A DNA stretch of 64,000 nucleotides from assembly GCA_023846275.1 (NCBI GenBank), contig CM043869.1, positions 21,497,275 to 21,561,274 of the forward strand, written 5' to 3'. Source of the DNA: Vanilla planifolia. Lineage: Eukaryota; Streptophyta; Magnoliopsida; Asparagales; Orchidaceae. How positions within the stretch are numbered: position 1 is the stretch's first letter; every line of letters starts with the position of its first letter. Under the pieces are notes generated by a model. The model did no database searches and was not told where the DNA came from. It saw only the letters and a program-made list of their open reading frames with translations. Shown here in pieces: positions 28,401-43,640 of this stretch. Position numbers and translations under genes: made by a program.

Positions 28401-31400
28401 ATATATTAAGGTTGAAAAAAGGTAAAATTATTTAATCTAATATAAAAAAATTAAAGTGATTTAAAGGTGACACAAGAGTAGAATAAGAGTGTTAGAGTAT
28501 TATAACCTAATCAAACTGAAAGATATGTAAGAACTTGATAAATTACATAAAAAAAGCTCCATTTGATGTAATTGAAGTTGTCAAATTTAGTATCTTTGAT
28601 CTCCAAATTAGGAAAGAATCAAAATGTCTTATAAAGTATAAAAAGAAAAATAAGGTCATTTTAAAATATAAAAAAATAGTTTAATTGAATGGAGGTCATC
28701 AAGAGGTGTCCAATAACATTTGTTTAAGCTTGATGGAACCTCATTTGAAATTTTTACAAATTAAACAAAGTAACAAAACAAGAATAAAAAATATTATTTT
28801 TAAATATTAAGTATATATATTAAAGGTCAAATGTGATAAATTGGAACTATCTTATCCAACAAAATGAAAGCATAGGGCAGATCACATGAAATGAGAATTA
28901 GAGTTATAAGTAATATGATAAAGTCAAAGAAAAAATTTTGAATAAATTATTTAAATTTTAAGCAAAAGGTTCATTTCAAAATTATAGGATGATCGACTAT
29001 AACATCTTTGATCATCAAATAAGATATAAATAAAAACTAGTAAAACATGTAAACAAAACCATAGAAAACTAAATATTTAAAATGTCATATATAATATTTA
29101 ACTAGATTGAGCTCCTCTTTTTATCTTGACCTGAGCTCCTTATGAATTACTATGCATTAACCAAGTTATTGAAAAAATAATATTAAATTATTAATTTAAT
29201 ATTCAATAAATATAAATTAAAGTTGTGAATTTAAAAAATTAAAGTAATGTAATATAACAACCATAAAGCAATTAAATAGTCACATATGAAGAGATTAAGA
29301 GTTTCATAATAATATAACCACATCAAAACAAAACATTTGAATAAATAAGGTAAATTAAATGTAAAAGTTGTATTCTAGGATACTAATGAGAATGAGTGTA
29401 ACAACCTCGATCGTTAAATCAAATATAAATAAAAAAAATCTCATTAAACTTGCAAAGCCTTGGAATAAATGTTAAAATATGAAATTAAATATTTAAGTAG
29501 ATAGAGCTTGTAAAGATGAGTCAAATAATATCTATTTCATCTCAATCAAATCTCATTTAAAATTATAATAAATTACCAAAATAGAATAGATAACAATAAA
29601 TAATTATTATAAAAATAGGTGATGTATAATAAAGCTAAAATAAGATAAATTAAATCTATATAATATATCCAAACGAACATAATGTAAAGGTTATATCAAC
29701 GGGAAATTTGAGCTTCATAATAAACTTCAAGATCAAAGAAAAAAATTATAAGTATTACATAAATTATATGAAAAATTTTTATTCCAATATACTAATGATA
29801 TCGTGTATAACATCACTCACCATGAAATAAGGTACAAGTAAAAATGTCTCATAAACTGTGCTAAAACCATTGAAAGTAAAAAAGTTTAAAAAAAGTAAAA
29901 TAAATATTTAATTTGATAATATTCAACTATAAGAGCTAACTGATGTTGGTTTCATCTCTATTGCTCTACATTTTTAACTTATAATAACAAATAAAAATAA
30001 ATAAAAGAAATGTATTATTTTAACATTAAGTAAATGCATTTGAAAACTAAGATGAGATAAATTAAAGCAACGTATTATAGCAAAATTAAATTGATTAAAT
30101 GGTCACACAAGGGACATTTATTATTATGCTATAATATAATCAAATTAAAAATTTGTGAATAAATACTATTTTATTATTTTAATGTTAAGTAAATGTATAT
30201 CAAAGCTAGAAATTTGTGGAAAAGAGATAATGTACATAATGAAGTTGCATTCATTATGCTATGGTGTTCGAGTTTAACATTGTTGACCACCAAAAAAAGC
30301 ACAATTCAAAAAGTCTCATAAAGCATGACAAATATAATAGAGAATAAAATATTTAAAAAAATGAAGGCATAAGACTAGTTATGATGAGTCAAATGGCATT
30401 TGGTTTGATCACTATTATACCTCATTTAGGATTACCATAAATTACAAAAGTAAATATGAATAAATAATAATATTTTTCTAATATTACAACAATATATATT
30501 ATAATTAAAATGAGATAAACAAAAGCAAGTAATTGTGGCTAAATCAATGTAATGTAAAGCTCAGAAAAGAAGAGATTTAGGGATGCATAGTAAAGTAACC
30601 AAATCAAAGGGAATAATTTCAAAAAATGAGATAAATTGTGCTAGAAAGTTTTATTCCATATACTAAGTAGATCGAGTGTAACATTTTTTACTGTCATATC
30701 ATGCACATATTCAAAAGACTTATAAAACATGACAAAACTTTAAAAAATAATGTGTTTAAAAATATTAAAAAATTGTTAATTTGATGAAACTTCTTTAGAT
30801 GAGACCAATGATTTTTTTTCCATCTTGAAAAGACCATATTTGGAATAACTATGAATCACTAAATTAGATAAGAAAAAATGATAATCAATAATTACTTTTA
30901 TTTTAAGCAAATTAAATTTAAAGCTAAAAATAGATAAAAAAAAAGTAATGTAATATAACAAATACAAAGCGATATAATGCCATGTTAGAGAGTTATAGAT
31001 TTACATAATGATTTAACCAAATAAAAAGATGTGAGGAAATAAGATAGACTATAAGAGAAAGTTGCCTAATGGGATAGTGAGGAGATTGTGTGTGACATCC
31101 TCAATCGTCAAATTATGTATGATTTGAGATGTTTCCTTCAACATGCCAAAACTCTATTAACTAAAATATTTAAAAATTTGAAAATGTAATATTTAATTAT
31201 TTGGACCTCTTTAAGATGAATCAAATATTGTTTGTTTCATCATGATTGAACCCCATTTACAATTACTACAAGATAATAAAATAAATAAAAATAAATGATA
31301 AAAAAGTTATTTAATATTAAATAAAGATATATTAAATTTGGAAAAAGAAAAATTGAATTACAAAATAATAACTAAATTAAAATATTATAAAGGCAACACA

Positions 31401-34400
31401 AGAGAAGATTAAGAGTTACGTAAGAATAAAAACAATTTAAAGTAAAAAAATGTGAATAAATAAAATAAATTGCAAGGTAAAGTTGCATTACAAGAGACTA
31501 AGAAAATCGAGCATAGCATCCTCAATAATCAAATCAATTACATATCAAAACACCTTATAAGGCTTGTCAAAACAATCGAAAATAAAATATTTAAAAGCAT
31601 AAATATGTATATTTAATTAGGGCTAGGTCATCAAGGAGAGTCAAATAATGTTTGTTATGTCTCCATCATACCTTATTTGAAATTATTATAAATTACCAAA
31701 CTAAGTAAATATAAATAATAATAATATATTATTTTAGTATTAATGTAATATATATTAAAGTTTAAATAAGATAAATTAAACCAATGTAATATAATTAAAT
31801 AAAAATAATACAAGGGATACAAGAGAAAAGATTAGAGTTCTTTAGTAATATAACAAAATAAAGGTCAAAAATTAAAAAAAATAAGTCAAATTATACGTGG
31901 ATGCTATATTCCATGATACTAACATGCTCGAGTGAAATATTCTTGATCATGAAATTAGTTAAGATTTAAAATAACTCCTAAAGCATATTAAAAATAATAA
32001 AAATATAATTTTTAAATATTATAAATGAACATTTATTCATATAGAGTTTGTCAAGATGAGTCTTGTGACATTTATAACATTTCAATCAGATATCAATTAA
32101 CATTGGTACGAATTACCAATTAAATAAGAATAAATAAAAAATTATTATTTTAATAACAATTAAACATATATTAAATTTAAAATAAGTTATATTAAAGTAA
32201 AACAATAATAACCTAATTTACTTGTTGTTAAGATCACATGAGAGGAGATCTAGAGTTACAAAGTGAAATAACAAAATCAAATCAAAACAACTGATGAAAT
32301 GAGATAAATTATACACAAAAGATATATTCAATGACTGTAATATCATCTATTGCCAAATTAAGCATGGATCAAAATCTATCATAAAATATGAAAATATATT
32401 ATAAAATAAAGTAATATAATCTAATCAAACAAATGTGAAAATCTTGAAAATATGATCAATTGTATAATAAAGATGCATTCCAGGATATCAAGCAGATTGA
32501 GTGTAACATCCATTATAATCAAATCAGATACGTATCAACATTTCCCAAAAAATATCTAAAAATCCTCGAAAAAAAATAATTTTCAAAATATAAAATGATA
32601 TTAAATTTAAATGAGCTCATCAAGATGAGTCTAACGATGATTGTTCCATTTTGATTAGACCAGATTTATAATTGCTAACAATTATTGGAGTAAATAAGAA
32701 TAACTAATAACAAATTGTTACATTTATATTAAGTTAATATATTTTAAGGCTGTTGTAAGACAAATTGAAGCCTTTTAATATAGCAAAATCAAAATGATGT
32801 AAATGTCACTCCAAAGGAGATTTAATTTTAAATAGTTATATAAAAAAAACAAAGTAAAAATTTATATAAATGAAAAAATTCTATGAAAAATAAAAAATAT
32901 AAAAGAATAAAAAATATAAAAGTTGCATTCAAAGATGATAAAATAAAATATTAAAAAATAAATAAAATATTTACAAATGTATAATTGAATATTTAATTAG
33001 AAAAAACTAGGCCAGACAAGTTCAATAACATTTGTCTTTTCTTGATTAGACTTTTATTGGAGTTACTACAAATTACAAATGTAAATAAGCACAAATAATA
33101 ATAAATTATTTTTTATATTAAATAATTATAAAATAAAGCTCAATGAGATAAATTTAAAAAATATAACAAAATAAATAAAGATAGAAAACATCACATTGAG
33201 GGGATTTATAATTACATAACAAAATAAAAGATCAAGTGAAGCATTTGAAAAAGTAAGGTTAATGGTAAATGAAACTTGCATTCCAAGATACTAAGGAGTT
33301 CGAGCAAAACATTTCGAGCATCAAATTATGTACAAATTAAAATGTCACTTAAACTGTAAAAAAATCATAAAATTATAAAATATTTAAAAATAAATAAATG
33401 ATTGTACAAATAGATAGAACTGCTTGAGACAAGTGTAATGACACTTGTTTCATCTTAATTGGACCTCATTTGGAATTAATACTAATTTGAAAACTAAATA
33501 AGAATAAATAAAAAACTATTATATTAATATTTTGTGAATATATATTGATGTTAAAAGTAGGTAAAGTGGAGCATTGCAACATAACCACATTAAGGTGATT
33601 TTAAATGTCACATCAGAAGAGATTTAGAGTTGCATAAAAATAAAACTTAATTAAAAAATTTTGAACAAATAAGAAAAAGTTTATAGCAACATTAGATTTC
33701 AAGGTACTAAGAAGATTGAGTACAACATCTTTGACAATAAAAATAGGCATGAATTAAAATATCTAATAAAACATCCCAAAACCTTTGAAATAAAATATTT
33801 TTAAAAGGAACATTTAATTAGATATACCACATCGACACATGTCGAGTGACAGTTGTTTCATATTAATCGAACTTCGATTAGAACTACTATGAATTACAAA
33901 AAAACAATTATAAATAATAATAAATTATTATTTTATTGTCAAGTTAATATATATTAAAGTTTAGATGAGATTAATTCAAACAATATAATATAACCAAATC
34001 AAAATGATGTAATGATAGCACGAGACGAGAACTAGAATTTGTGAGTAATATAATAAAATTAAAGACAAAGATTTGAAAAAATTAGATAACTTATACTCAA
34101 AAGTTGCATTTTATGATAGCTGGAGATCAAGTATAACATCCACAATCTTTAAATCAAGTAAAAATTAAAATGTTTAATATATTGTGCAAAAACCCTTGAA
34201 AATAAAATTTCTCAAAAATTTTGAAATGAATTTGAATTGTGTGGAGCTCATCAAGATGTTTGGCATTCTTGATGATAATAGTAGGTATGAATCAAAATGT
34301 CTCAAAAAGTATGCCAAAACATAAGGAAAAACATCAAAATTTTAAGAAATTAAAATTTAAATTGATGTAACTATTTTAGATAAAACCAATGATATTGGTT

Positions 34401-34701
34401 GTATCTTGATCAAGCCTCTTTAGAGTTACTACTAATTACAAATTAAACATGCATAAATAATAAAGAGATTGACTTTAGCATCATCAATTATCAAATTTGG
34501 TACAAATAAAAGTTACTCATAAGAATGTAAAAACCTTAAAAAATAAAATTCTTAAAAATATTAAAATAACTATTTAATTAGAAACAGTTTGTCGAGACAA
34601 ATAGAATGATGTTTATAGCATTTTAATCAGATATTATTTGAAATTATTGTGAATTATAATAGCAAATAAGAAAAAATAATAATTAATTATTGTTTAAAAT
34701 A

Positions 34702-34723
34702 ATATATATATATATATATATAT
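34702..34723. repeat. Short (AT)n run in box P/Q
   Basis: A 22-bp alternating AT run lies at the Q box of a plus-oriented monomer. It is a small private expansion. Confidence 0.85.
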
Positions 34724-37136
34724 TAAAATTAAACTTAGATAAATTAAAGCAATATTATACAACTAAATTAAAGAAATGTCATGGTCACACTATAAGAATT
34801 CTAGAGTTACATTGTCATTGATTTGAAAACAAATTAAGAAAATGTGATAAATTCTATAAGTTGCATTCCAACATACTAAGGAGATTGACTATGACACTAT
34901 TGATCATCAAATATGGTACAAATAATAATGTCTCATAAAACGTCCAAAAATCTTAGAAAATAAAACATTTAATAATATAAAATTAAATATTTATTTTTAC
35001 ATGTATCAAGAAAATAAGTCTGATGACATTTCTTTCTTCTCGATTATACCTTCTATCTAATTACTAAGAATTGGAAAATTAAATAAGAATAAATTCTAAA
35101 AAATATTATCTTAATATTTTCTTATTATATATCCACGTTGAAGTAAGATAATTTTAATCAATATAATATAACCAGATCAAAGCGATGTAATTTTCAACTG
35201 AGAAAAGATTTACAAATACATAGTAATGTATCCAAAACAAAGCTAATTTTCTTAAGAAGTGGAATAGTTATATGAGAACATTTCATTCAACAATATTAAT
35301 ACTATCAAGCATAATATCCTTAAACATGAAATTAAGGATTGACATCTCTAATAAAACATATAAGAACTCTTAAAAAAATACTCAAAAAATAAAAAAGAAT
35401 ATTTAACTAGATAGAGCTCATCGAAGTGAGTTCATTGATTTTTGTCTTTATCAAATATGCTTTCGATTTACTATGAATTACAAAAAAAAGTAAGCACATC
35501 TAATTATAAATTATCATTTTAATACTTACTAAATATGTGTTAGAGCTAAAATAAATTTGATTGAGAAAACATAGTAAATCAAAAAGGTGTGTAAAGGCAC
35601 ATGAGAGGAGACATATACTTTCTCAAAAGGCTTTATTCCAAGGAATTAAAGAGATCTAGCGCAAAATCTATTATTGTCAAATCATATATAAATAAAAATG
35701 TTAAATAAAGAATCAAAAATTTTGAAAATAAAATATTTAAAAATTTTAAAATTAATATCTAATTGTATAGTGTATGTCAAGATGCATTTAGCGATACTTG
35801 TTTCATCTATATTTGACCCTTTTTCAAATTATGTGAACTACTACATCAATAAGCATAACTAATAATAAAGTATTTTTTATTATTTTAAGAAAATATTTAT
35901 AACAACTGAAATGTGATAAATGAATAATGTAATATAAACCAATAAAAATAATGTAAGTGTCACATGACAAGAGATTTTAAGTTACATAATAATATGACCA
36001 AATTAAAAAAATTTGTACAAACGAGACAAATTGTTTTGGAAAGTTGCCGTCCAAGACACTAGGCAAATCAAGTTTGACATTCTTGATCATCAAATGATGT
36101 ATCGATTGAAATGAATTGTAAAGTGTACAAAACCATTAATAATAAAATACTTAAAAACATAAAAAAAAATAATAGGATAGAGCTCGTCGAGACATGTCTA
36201 GCGAGGTTTGCTTCATCTCAATTGGAATTGCTACAAACTACTAAATTAAATAAGCTTGCATAAAAATAAGTTACCATTTTGATAATAAATAAATATATAT
36301 TAAACCTGAAATGACATAAATAAAAGAAAAGTAAAATAACAAAATCAAGTTGATGTTTAGTTACATAAGAAAAGATTTAGAGTTACATATTAAAGTGACC
36401 AATTCATAGGAAAAACATTTGGAGAAATGAGATAAAGTGTACAAAAAAGCTACATTCCAAGGTACTTAGGTGACCAAGCATAACATCCCCAATTAACAAG
36501 TCATATATGATTCATATTATCTCATAAAACTTTCCAAAACATTATGAAGAAAGTATTTTAAAAAAATTGAAATTTAAGTTAATAGACATTGTCGAGATAA
36601 AAGAAGCGATGTTTGTTTGGCTTCGAATAGACCTTATTTGGAATTATTTTGAATTAAAAAACAAAAGAAGTAAATAATAATAAGTTATTTTTATAATATC
36701 AAGAAAAATTATATTAAGTCTAAAATGAGATAAATTAAAGAAATATAATATAACAAAATCAAAGCGAAAAATTTGAAAACTAAAATCAATTTTAGAGAAT
36801 GCCACTTTCGAAGACAGTGAGAAAATTGAGTGCAACATCTATGATCCATTACTGAAGTATGCATCTAATTGTCTCGTATAATGTGCCAAAACACCTTGAA
36901 TGTTTTTTTTAAAAATGTCAAGATTAATAATTAATTAGACATAGCTCTTAAAGATGAGTCTAATTATGTCTTGCTTCATCTCGACCTATCCTCGTTGGAA
37001 GAGCTACGAATTTCCTAATTAAATAAGCAAAAAATAATATTATTATTTTAATAATAGATAAATATATTATAAAGTTAGAATTTTTTAAATTAATGCAATA
37101 TAATATATTTAAATCAAAGTTGTAAATGTCACATTT

Positions 37137-37225
37137 TGGGAGATTTATAAGGGATATATTTACGAGGCATTTTAGTATTTGATCGTTTGGCTTTTTACTA
37201 TGTAAGATAAATAATAATAAATTAT
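37137..37225 (+). repeat. Truncated monomer shared by both blocks (copy B)
   Basis: Box A (ggagatttataa) passes through a non-consensus linker (gatcgtttggctttttacta) straight to box O. Its partner is 18881-19010. The shared breakpoint indicates that the collapse happened before the 18-kb-spaced duplication. Confidence 0.65.
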
Positions 37226-40200
37226 CATTTTAATATTTAGTAAATAAATATATCAATGATTAAAAATGATAATTTGAGTCCATGTAACCAAAAGAAACCA
37301 AAATGATGTAAAGTTCTCATGAGACTAGATTTAGAATTTCATTGTAAAATAACCTAATCTAAGTAAAACATTTGAAAAATGAGATAAATTACAAAAGAAT
37401 GTTACATTTTAAGACACTAAAGAGATTGACTACAACATCCTTGATCATCAAATATGATAAGAATCCAAATTTTTAATAAAGTGTGCCAAATCACAAAAAA
37501 TAAAAATATTTAATAATATAAAAGTAAATATTTAATGAGATAGATCTTGCCAAATATTAGATGATTAAATAATTAAAAAGTTTGAAATAAATATTTAATT
37601 TTATTGAGCTTATCGATGTGAGTTTGATGTTATTTGTTTTGTCTTGATTAGATCAGCATTATAATTTTTTGGAGTCATTGATGTAAACAAGCATAAATAA
37701 CAATAAATTATTATTTTAATGTTTAAATTATATAAAAATTGAAATAAGATAAATTGAAACAATATAATACAACAACATAAAAGTATTGTAAAGATGACAT
37801 GAGTTAAGTGGTTTAATAAAATAAAAGCAAAACATTTATACAAATGATATAAATATTAATGAAAAATGTTCTTGCCAAGGTAGTAAGGACATTGAGTGTA
37901 AATGTCAAATCGCTAAATTAGATACAAAAAAAAATATTTGTTACAATTTGCAAAAACTTTAAAGAATAAAATATTTTAAAAAAACAAATACTTAATATTG
38001 TACACCTCATCATGTAAAGTCCAATGATATTTGTTTGTTCTAGATCAGACCAAGATTAGAATTACTATGACTTATCAAAACAAATAATAAAAAATTGTTA
38101 TTTTTTAATGTAAATATATATATTAAATTAGAATATAGATAAATTGAAACAATATAATGGAATCAAATCAATCCCTTGTAAAATTCATAGGAGAAGTATT
38201 TTAGGGTTAAATTGTAACAAAATGAAAACAAAAATTTTAAGCAAATGCAATAAATTGTATGTGAAAGATTTATTTGATGATACAAAGTCAATCAAGAAAA
38301 ATAGCCATGATTGGCAAATCAAGTGTGCTTCAAAATACCTGATAAAACATACAAAAAATTTATAAAAAGTAATAATAAAATGTTAAAATAAATATTTAAG
38401 TAGAGAGGGCTCATTAAGACGAGTCTAATGACTATATTACTTCTCTTTTAAAATATGTTTAGAACTATCAAAAATTATGAAAGAAAATAAGAGAAAAATA
38501 ATATTAAAAATTATTTTAATAATAAATAAATAAATATAAATAAAATTTTGTTTTAAAAATATACAAAAAATATTTAAATTGATGTAGTTTGTTGAGATGA
38601 GTGTAATAATATTTATTTCATTATGATCAAACATCATGTAGAATTACTAAAATTATAAAATAAATGAGCAAAAATAATAATAAATAATTGCATTAATCAT
38701 AAGTAAAGAAATGTAAAATCTAAAAAGAGATAGATTGAGGAAATATAATGTAATCAATAAAAAGTTATGCAAATATCATGTGCTAGGAGATTTAGATTTA
38801 CATAATAGTATGACTTAATCAAGTCAAAATATATGAAGAAATGAGATAGATCATAAGGGAAAGTTGTAATAGAACATGGAAAGAAGATCAAGTGTAAAGT
38901 GTAACATCATCGATCATTAAATCAAGTGCAAATTGAAATATCATTCAAAAAGCCATGTCCTTTGAAAATAAAATATTTAAAAGTATAAAAAATAATATTT
39001 AATTTGATAAATCTTGTTAAGGAGAAATGAATCATGTATATTTTGTCTCAATCGAACCTCATATGAAACTCCTACAAAATACTAAAGTAAATAAGCACAA
39101 ATTATAAAAAAAAATATAATTTTAAGATTAAGTAATAATATATTCAGCCTAAAAAGAGTAAATTGAGGTAATATAATATAAGAAATTTAAAGCAATGCAA
39201 AACTCACAAGAAAGAGGATTTAATGTAATATAATAATATAACCTAACGAAGTAAAAACTATCAATAAATGAGATAAATTATAATAGAATGTGTTATAGTA
39301 AGATAATATGGAGATTTAGTGCAATATTCAACATTAACAAATAAGATACAAATTAAAATGTTTCATATAAGGCTTGCCAAAATAACTAAAAATATAATAT
39401 TTAAAAATATATTTATGAATATCTAATTCGATTTAGCTCATCCAAAAAGAGGCCAATTATTGTTTTGTTTGTCGATCAGATCTTGATTGAAATTATTACA
39501 AATTGCAAGTTAATATGTATAAATATTAATAAAATAATACCTTTATATTAAAAAATATAAAATATAGTTGAAATGAGATAAATTATAAATCAAATCAAAG
39601 TGATGTATGGATCACTTAAGAAGATGTTTTGAGTTACTTAGTAATGTAAAAAAATTAAGGTAAAAAATTTGAAAACAATGAGATTAATGGCATAAGAAAG
39701 TTTCAATCCATGTTACTAAGATGATAAAATGTGATATCATCACACATAAACAGGCAGAAATAAAAATATCTCAAAATGCATGTTAATGTAATGTAAAATA
39801 AAATATTTATGTATTAGAAATAAATATTTAATTTGATAATGCTCATCAAGATGAGTCCAGAGAGAATTACTTCTTCTTGATTAGATCTTATTTATAATTG
39901 TTATGAATTAGTATGTTCAAAAAGCATAAATAAAATAAAATTATTATTTTGATAATAAGCAAATAAGTATTAAAGTTGAAATATGATAAATTGAAACAAC
40001 ATAATATAAACAAATTAAGTGGATATAAAGGTCACATAAGAGGAGATTTGTTGTTACAAATTGAAATAACCAAACCAATGCAAAATATTTTATGAAATGA
40101 GATAATCTGTTAGGGAAGGATCTATTCATCAAGTGCAACATCTTTGATAGTAAAATTGGATATAAATTATAAAGAATAAAAAAATATACAAAATCTTTAG

Positions 40201-40500
40201 AAAATAAAATGTTTATAAAATGTCAAAATACAGATTTAATTGAATAGCGCTCTTCAAGATAAGTAAACAATGTTGGTTCTAGGTTGATTGGACCATGTTT
40301 GGAACTATTACAAATTATGAATGTAAATAAACATAAATTAATAATAATTAATATTTTAATATTAAGTACATATATATTAAAGTTCAAATGATTTAAATTA
40401 AATCATTGTAATATCAACAAACCAAAGAAAAAACATCAAAGAAACAAAATCAAATGCACTAAAAATGTTGTCTTCCAATATAATAAAGTGATTTAGTTCC

Positions 40501-41565
40501 AATTTTAATGAGCTCTAACCAAAAAAGTATAAACTTTATAACCTTTTGAATCTTTTTTTAATATTTTGTTATGTTTATGCAATATTTTGATTTATACCTA
40601 ATTTGATAATCAATGATATTACACTTAATATCAATATTTTATTGGAATGCCACTTTCTCAAACAATTTATCTCATTTCATCAAATGTTTCGCTTTGATTT
40701 CGTTATTTTCTAATAGATCTCTAATTCTCTTCTTTGGCAAACTTTAGATCACTTTGGCTTGATTTTTTTACAATTCTTCAATTTATCTGCTTACTTTTTC
40801 ACTATATATTTAAGAATATTAAAGTAATAATTTATTATTATTTTTGCTTATTTATTCTTTAATTGATGATAATTCCAAGTGAGTTGTGAGGGAGATGAAA
40901 GAAATGTCACTGGACTCGTCTTGATGAGATATTTCTAATTAAATATTCACTCTTATATTTTAAATATTTTATTTTTTAAAACTTTTGTATGCTTTACACT
41001 CGACTTTTTTACTATCTTGGAGTGAAATTTCTCATACAATTTATCCTTTTTCTTCAACTTTTATTTTTGATTTTATCATATTTTTATATAACTCTAAATC
41101 TCCTCATATATGACCTTTACATAACTGTAACTTTATTATATTACATTGCATTAATTTGTCTCATTTGTTTCAACATATACATTTACTTAATATTAAAATA
41201 ATAATTTTCTATTATCTATGTTTTTTCACCTTTGTAATTCTTAGTAATTGCAAATTAGTTTTGATCGAGATATAGAAAAAAAAATGGACTTGTCACAATG
41301 ACCTCTATCCAATTAAATATTTTTTTATAATTTATAATATTTATTTTTTTTATTTTGGTAAAGTTTATAAAGAGTTTGGATTTGTACCTAATTTCATTAT
41401 TATGTATGTTACACATGATCTCCTTATTATTAGGAACGCAGCTTTTTTATATAATCTATGTTATTTATTAAAATATTTAACTTTGACTTTATTTTTTCTA
41501 TGACTATGTAATACTATATCTCCTCTCGTGTCACCTCAACATCTCTTTGATGATGTTGTACTACA
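40501..41565 (-). repeat. Same satellite, inverted (~2.7 monomers)
   Basis: The reverse complement reads as ordinary monomers. Box D/E lies near 40650-40600 (gcattccaat), box F/G follows, and box A (gaggagatttagagttatat) lies near 41105. Boxes K and L (ctcatcaagacgagtccagt) lie near 40930, and a further unit ends near 41565 with boxes S/T (atcatcaaagagatg). Base composition changes from A-rich to T-rich on the + strand exactly here. The outer edge is taken where boxes R/S stop being recognisable. Confidence 0.9.
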
Positions 41566-43640
41566 ATTAAATAGTTTCGCAACAAAAAATATTGTCCGAC
41601 TATCACTAAATGCTAATAACAACTAGCCTTATATTTTATTGGTAAAGCAAATCTCCCTCTTCTTACATAGGAATTTAATAAAATAAGATCTTATTCACTA
41701 TCCAAGGTTTTCATATATAGATTAATAATAAAATCCTTCCTCTCCTAGATTTTAGCTACATTTAATAAAGGATCTCAATGGTCATCCAACCTTAAAATTA
41801 ATGTTGAGGACTTCTCCAAAGGTAAGCATTTCCATGTCAATGTATTAAGATCTTCTTGCACATGGTGAGGCTCCAATTTTCCTTTGCTCCTTGGTGTTTT
41901 CCTTCATTATAGCCCCACATGGCTCAATTTTCTCTTTTTTATAATCCAATCAAACCACATATTATCCTCAAATAAGCTAAGTTAAGAACCACAAATTCAA
42001 GGGATTATCTCAATAGTCCTTTCCCTTTTTTACAATTAGATTTAAGGCACTGCAATATCATAGAGTAGGACCGAAAGCAATTAATAGAATAAACATTATT
42101 TTTTAGTGTCTTTATATTGCAATAGTTAGACAGGTCCATCATACTTTACATTTAAATACATTTACTTGAACCAAACAAAAACTTTTGAGATCATCTTTTA
42201 TGGTAATGTCACCTTACTAGTATAATAAACTCTTAACCAATCACATTTGTATGATATTATTTGTTATATTATATGATCATCAGTTGTCTTGATTATTTCT
42301 CTTTCAATATTATCATACTTATGTGATATGTTTTCATGCATCTATAAGACTAACTCAACATCTTCTTAATCATCATCCTAGTAGGATGTGAATATCATCT
42401 TTACATTATCAACCCCACTTTCTCACATGACATCACACCTTATGATTTTTTTTAGATGGTCCTATGTGATATCAAGCTCCACTAGATGCATCCAAGCCCA
42501 ACACTTTAGATGATATCGTACACATATAGTAGTTATGTCATATTATACAATTAAACCTCCACTTTTGCAACAAATATCTCAATTGTCTATGTTACTTGAT
42601 TGTATGATTAGACTAAACAATTTTGTATTATATGTTATTCAAAACTAAATGCTCCATTACTTTTGTAATTTTTCAAACCTTATGATCTTCAATCATCATA
42701 ATGTTTCACTTTCAACAAATGCATAACTAACAAGAAAACAACTTAAATTCTAAGAATTTGCAAGCCATAACTTAACAAAAATGATAGCATATATTTGTGC
42801 GATGAAGGGAAAGAGTAACAATCTCTCTACCATTATAAGAGCTTTGGATTAAAAATTAAGAAAATATCCCTCACTTTAAGCGATAGGCCTCTCTAACTTT
42901 AATGTATCCTCTTTCTTGTCCTAACCATTTGAATGAGCCATAACAATTAGTGGACTTCTACCTCTTAGCCACCTAGCATAACACTACAAAATTTGTACAA
43001 GTTATTCTTGGAAAGAAATGTGCACCAATAATTGAAGATCCCTATGCTCCTATTAAATAACTTATGATGTAAAATGCAGTTATTATTCCTTCTTGAATGC
43101 ATAAAATCCACATACTCTACAACAAGACTTTTTGCAACCTAAGTGAACACATCTCACCAATCCTCTCTAAAATCAATTGGGATCCAAACTACTAGTACTA
43201 TAATACTTATGCCTTTCAACATGTTAATTCTCACAAATTGGTTTAACATTGAGGAATACCTCTTCCCTAACCTTAAAATTGACTAATCTTTATTTATTTA
43301 CATTTACAGCTTTTGAAGTTCCTTCATAACTTATTTTTTATTCTTTAATTTATGGGTCTCCTTTGCAATGTCATCTATAAATTAAGTTTCAAAAGCCAAT
43401 TTGAACTCTCCCTTAGCCAAACATATTGAAGACCAACAATAATAACCTTACAAAGCCTCATAATACATGCAAATCATGATAAGCCATCAGTATCAAGGTG
43501 GATAGATCAACTAAATCTGATTAGTACTCATTCCTTAGTGTAAACAATTCTTAAACTTAATGAAAGCTTTGAATTATCTAAAGCCTTTTTATAAAAGTTT
43601 ACTTCTTAAAAGAATCTAATTTGTATTTTGAAATTCAGAA
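41566..43640. other. Low-copy spacer DNA, no gene recognised
   Basis: Non-satellite DNA with a less extreme AT bias than the array and stop codons in all six frames at short intervals. It contains no recognisable domain, tRNA or clear repeat. The more mixed composition (for example around 41850-42000 and 42860-43260) looks like decayed transposon or former low-copy sequence, but no family can be named. Confidence 0.5.

Larger units (their letters stand above)
30150..40500 (+). repeat. Higher-order block, copy B
   Basis: This is the downstream partner of 11770-22500. It shares ancestral defects with copy A: a monomer collapsed between box A/C and box N (18881-19010 in A, 37137-37225 in B), short monomers lacking the T-A interval (13817/32408, 18480/36740, 22400/40410), and truncations near 15975/34250 and 16200/34455. 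Private differences are whole-monomer events. B has an extra monomer near 31620-32040 relative to A at 13340. B has lost about one unit near 32900 and about 275 bp near 37555. The copy ends at the inversion junction at about 40500, inside box E. Confidence 0.8.
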
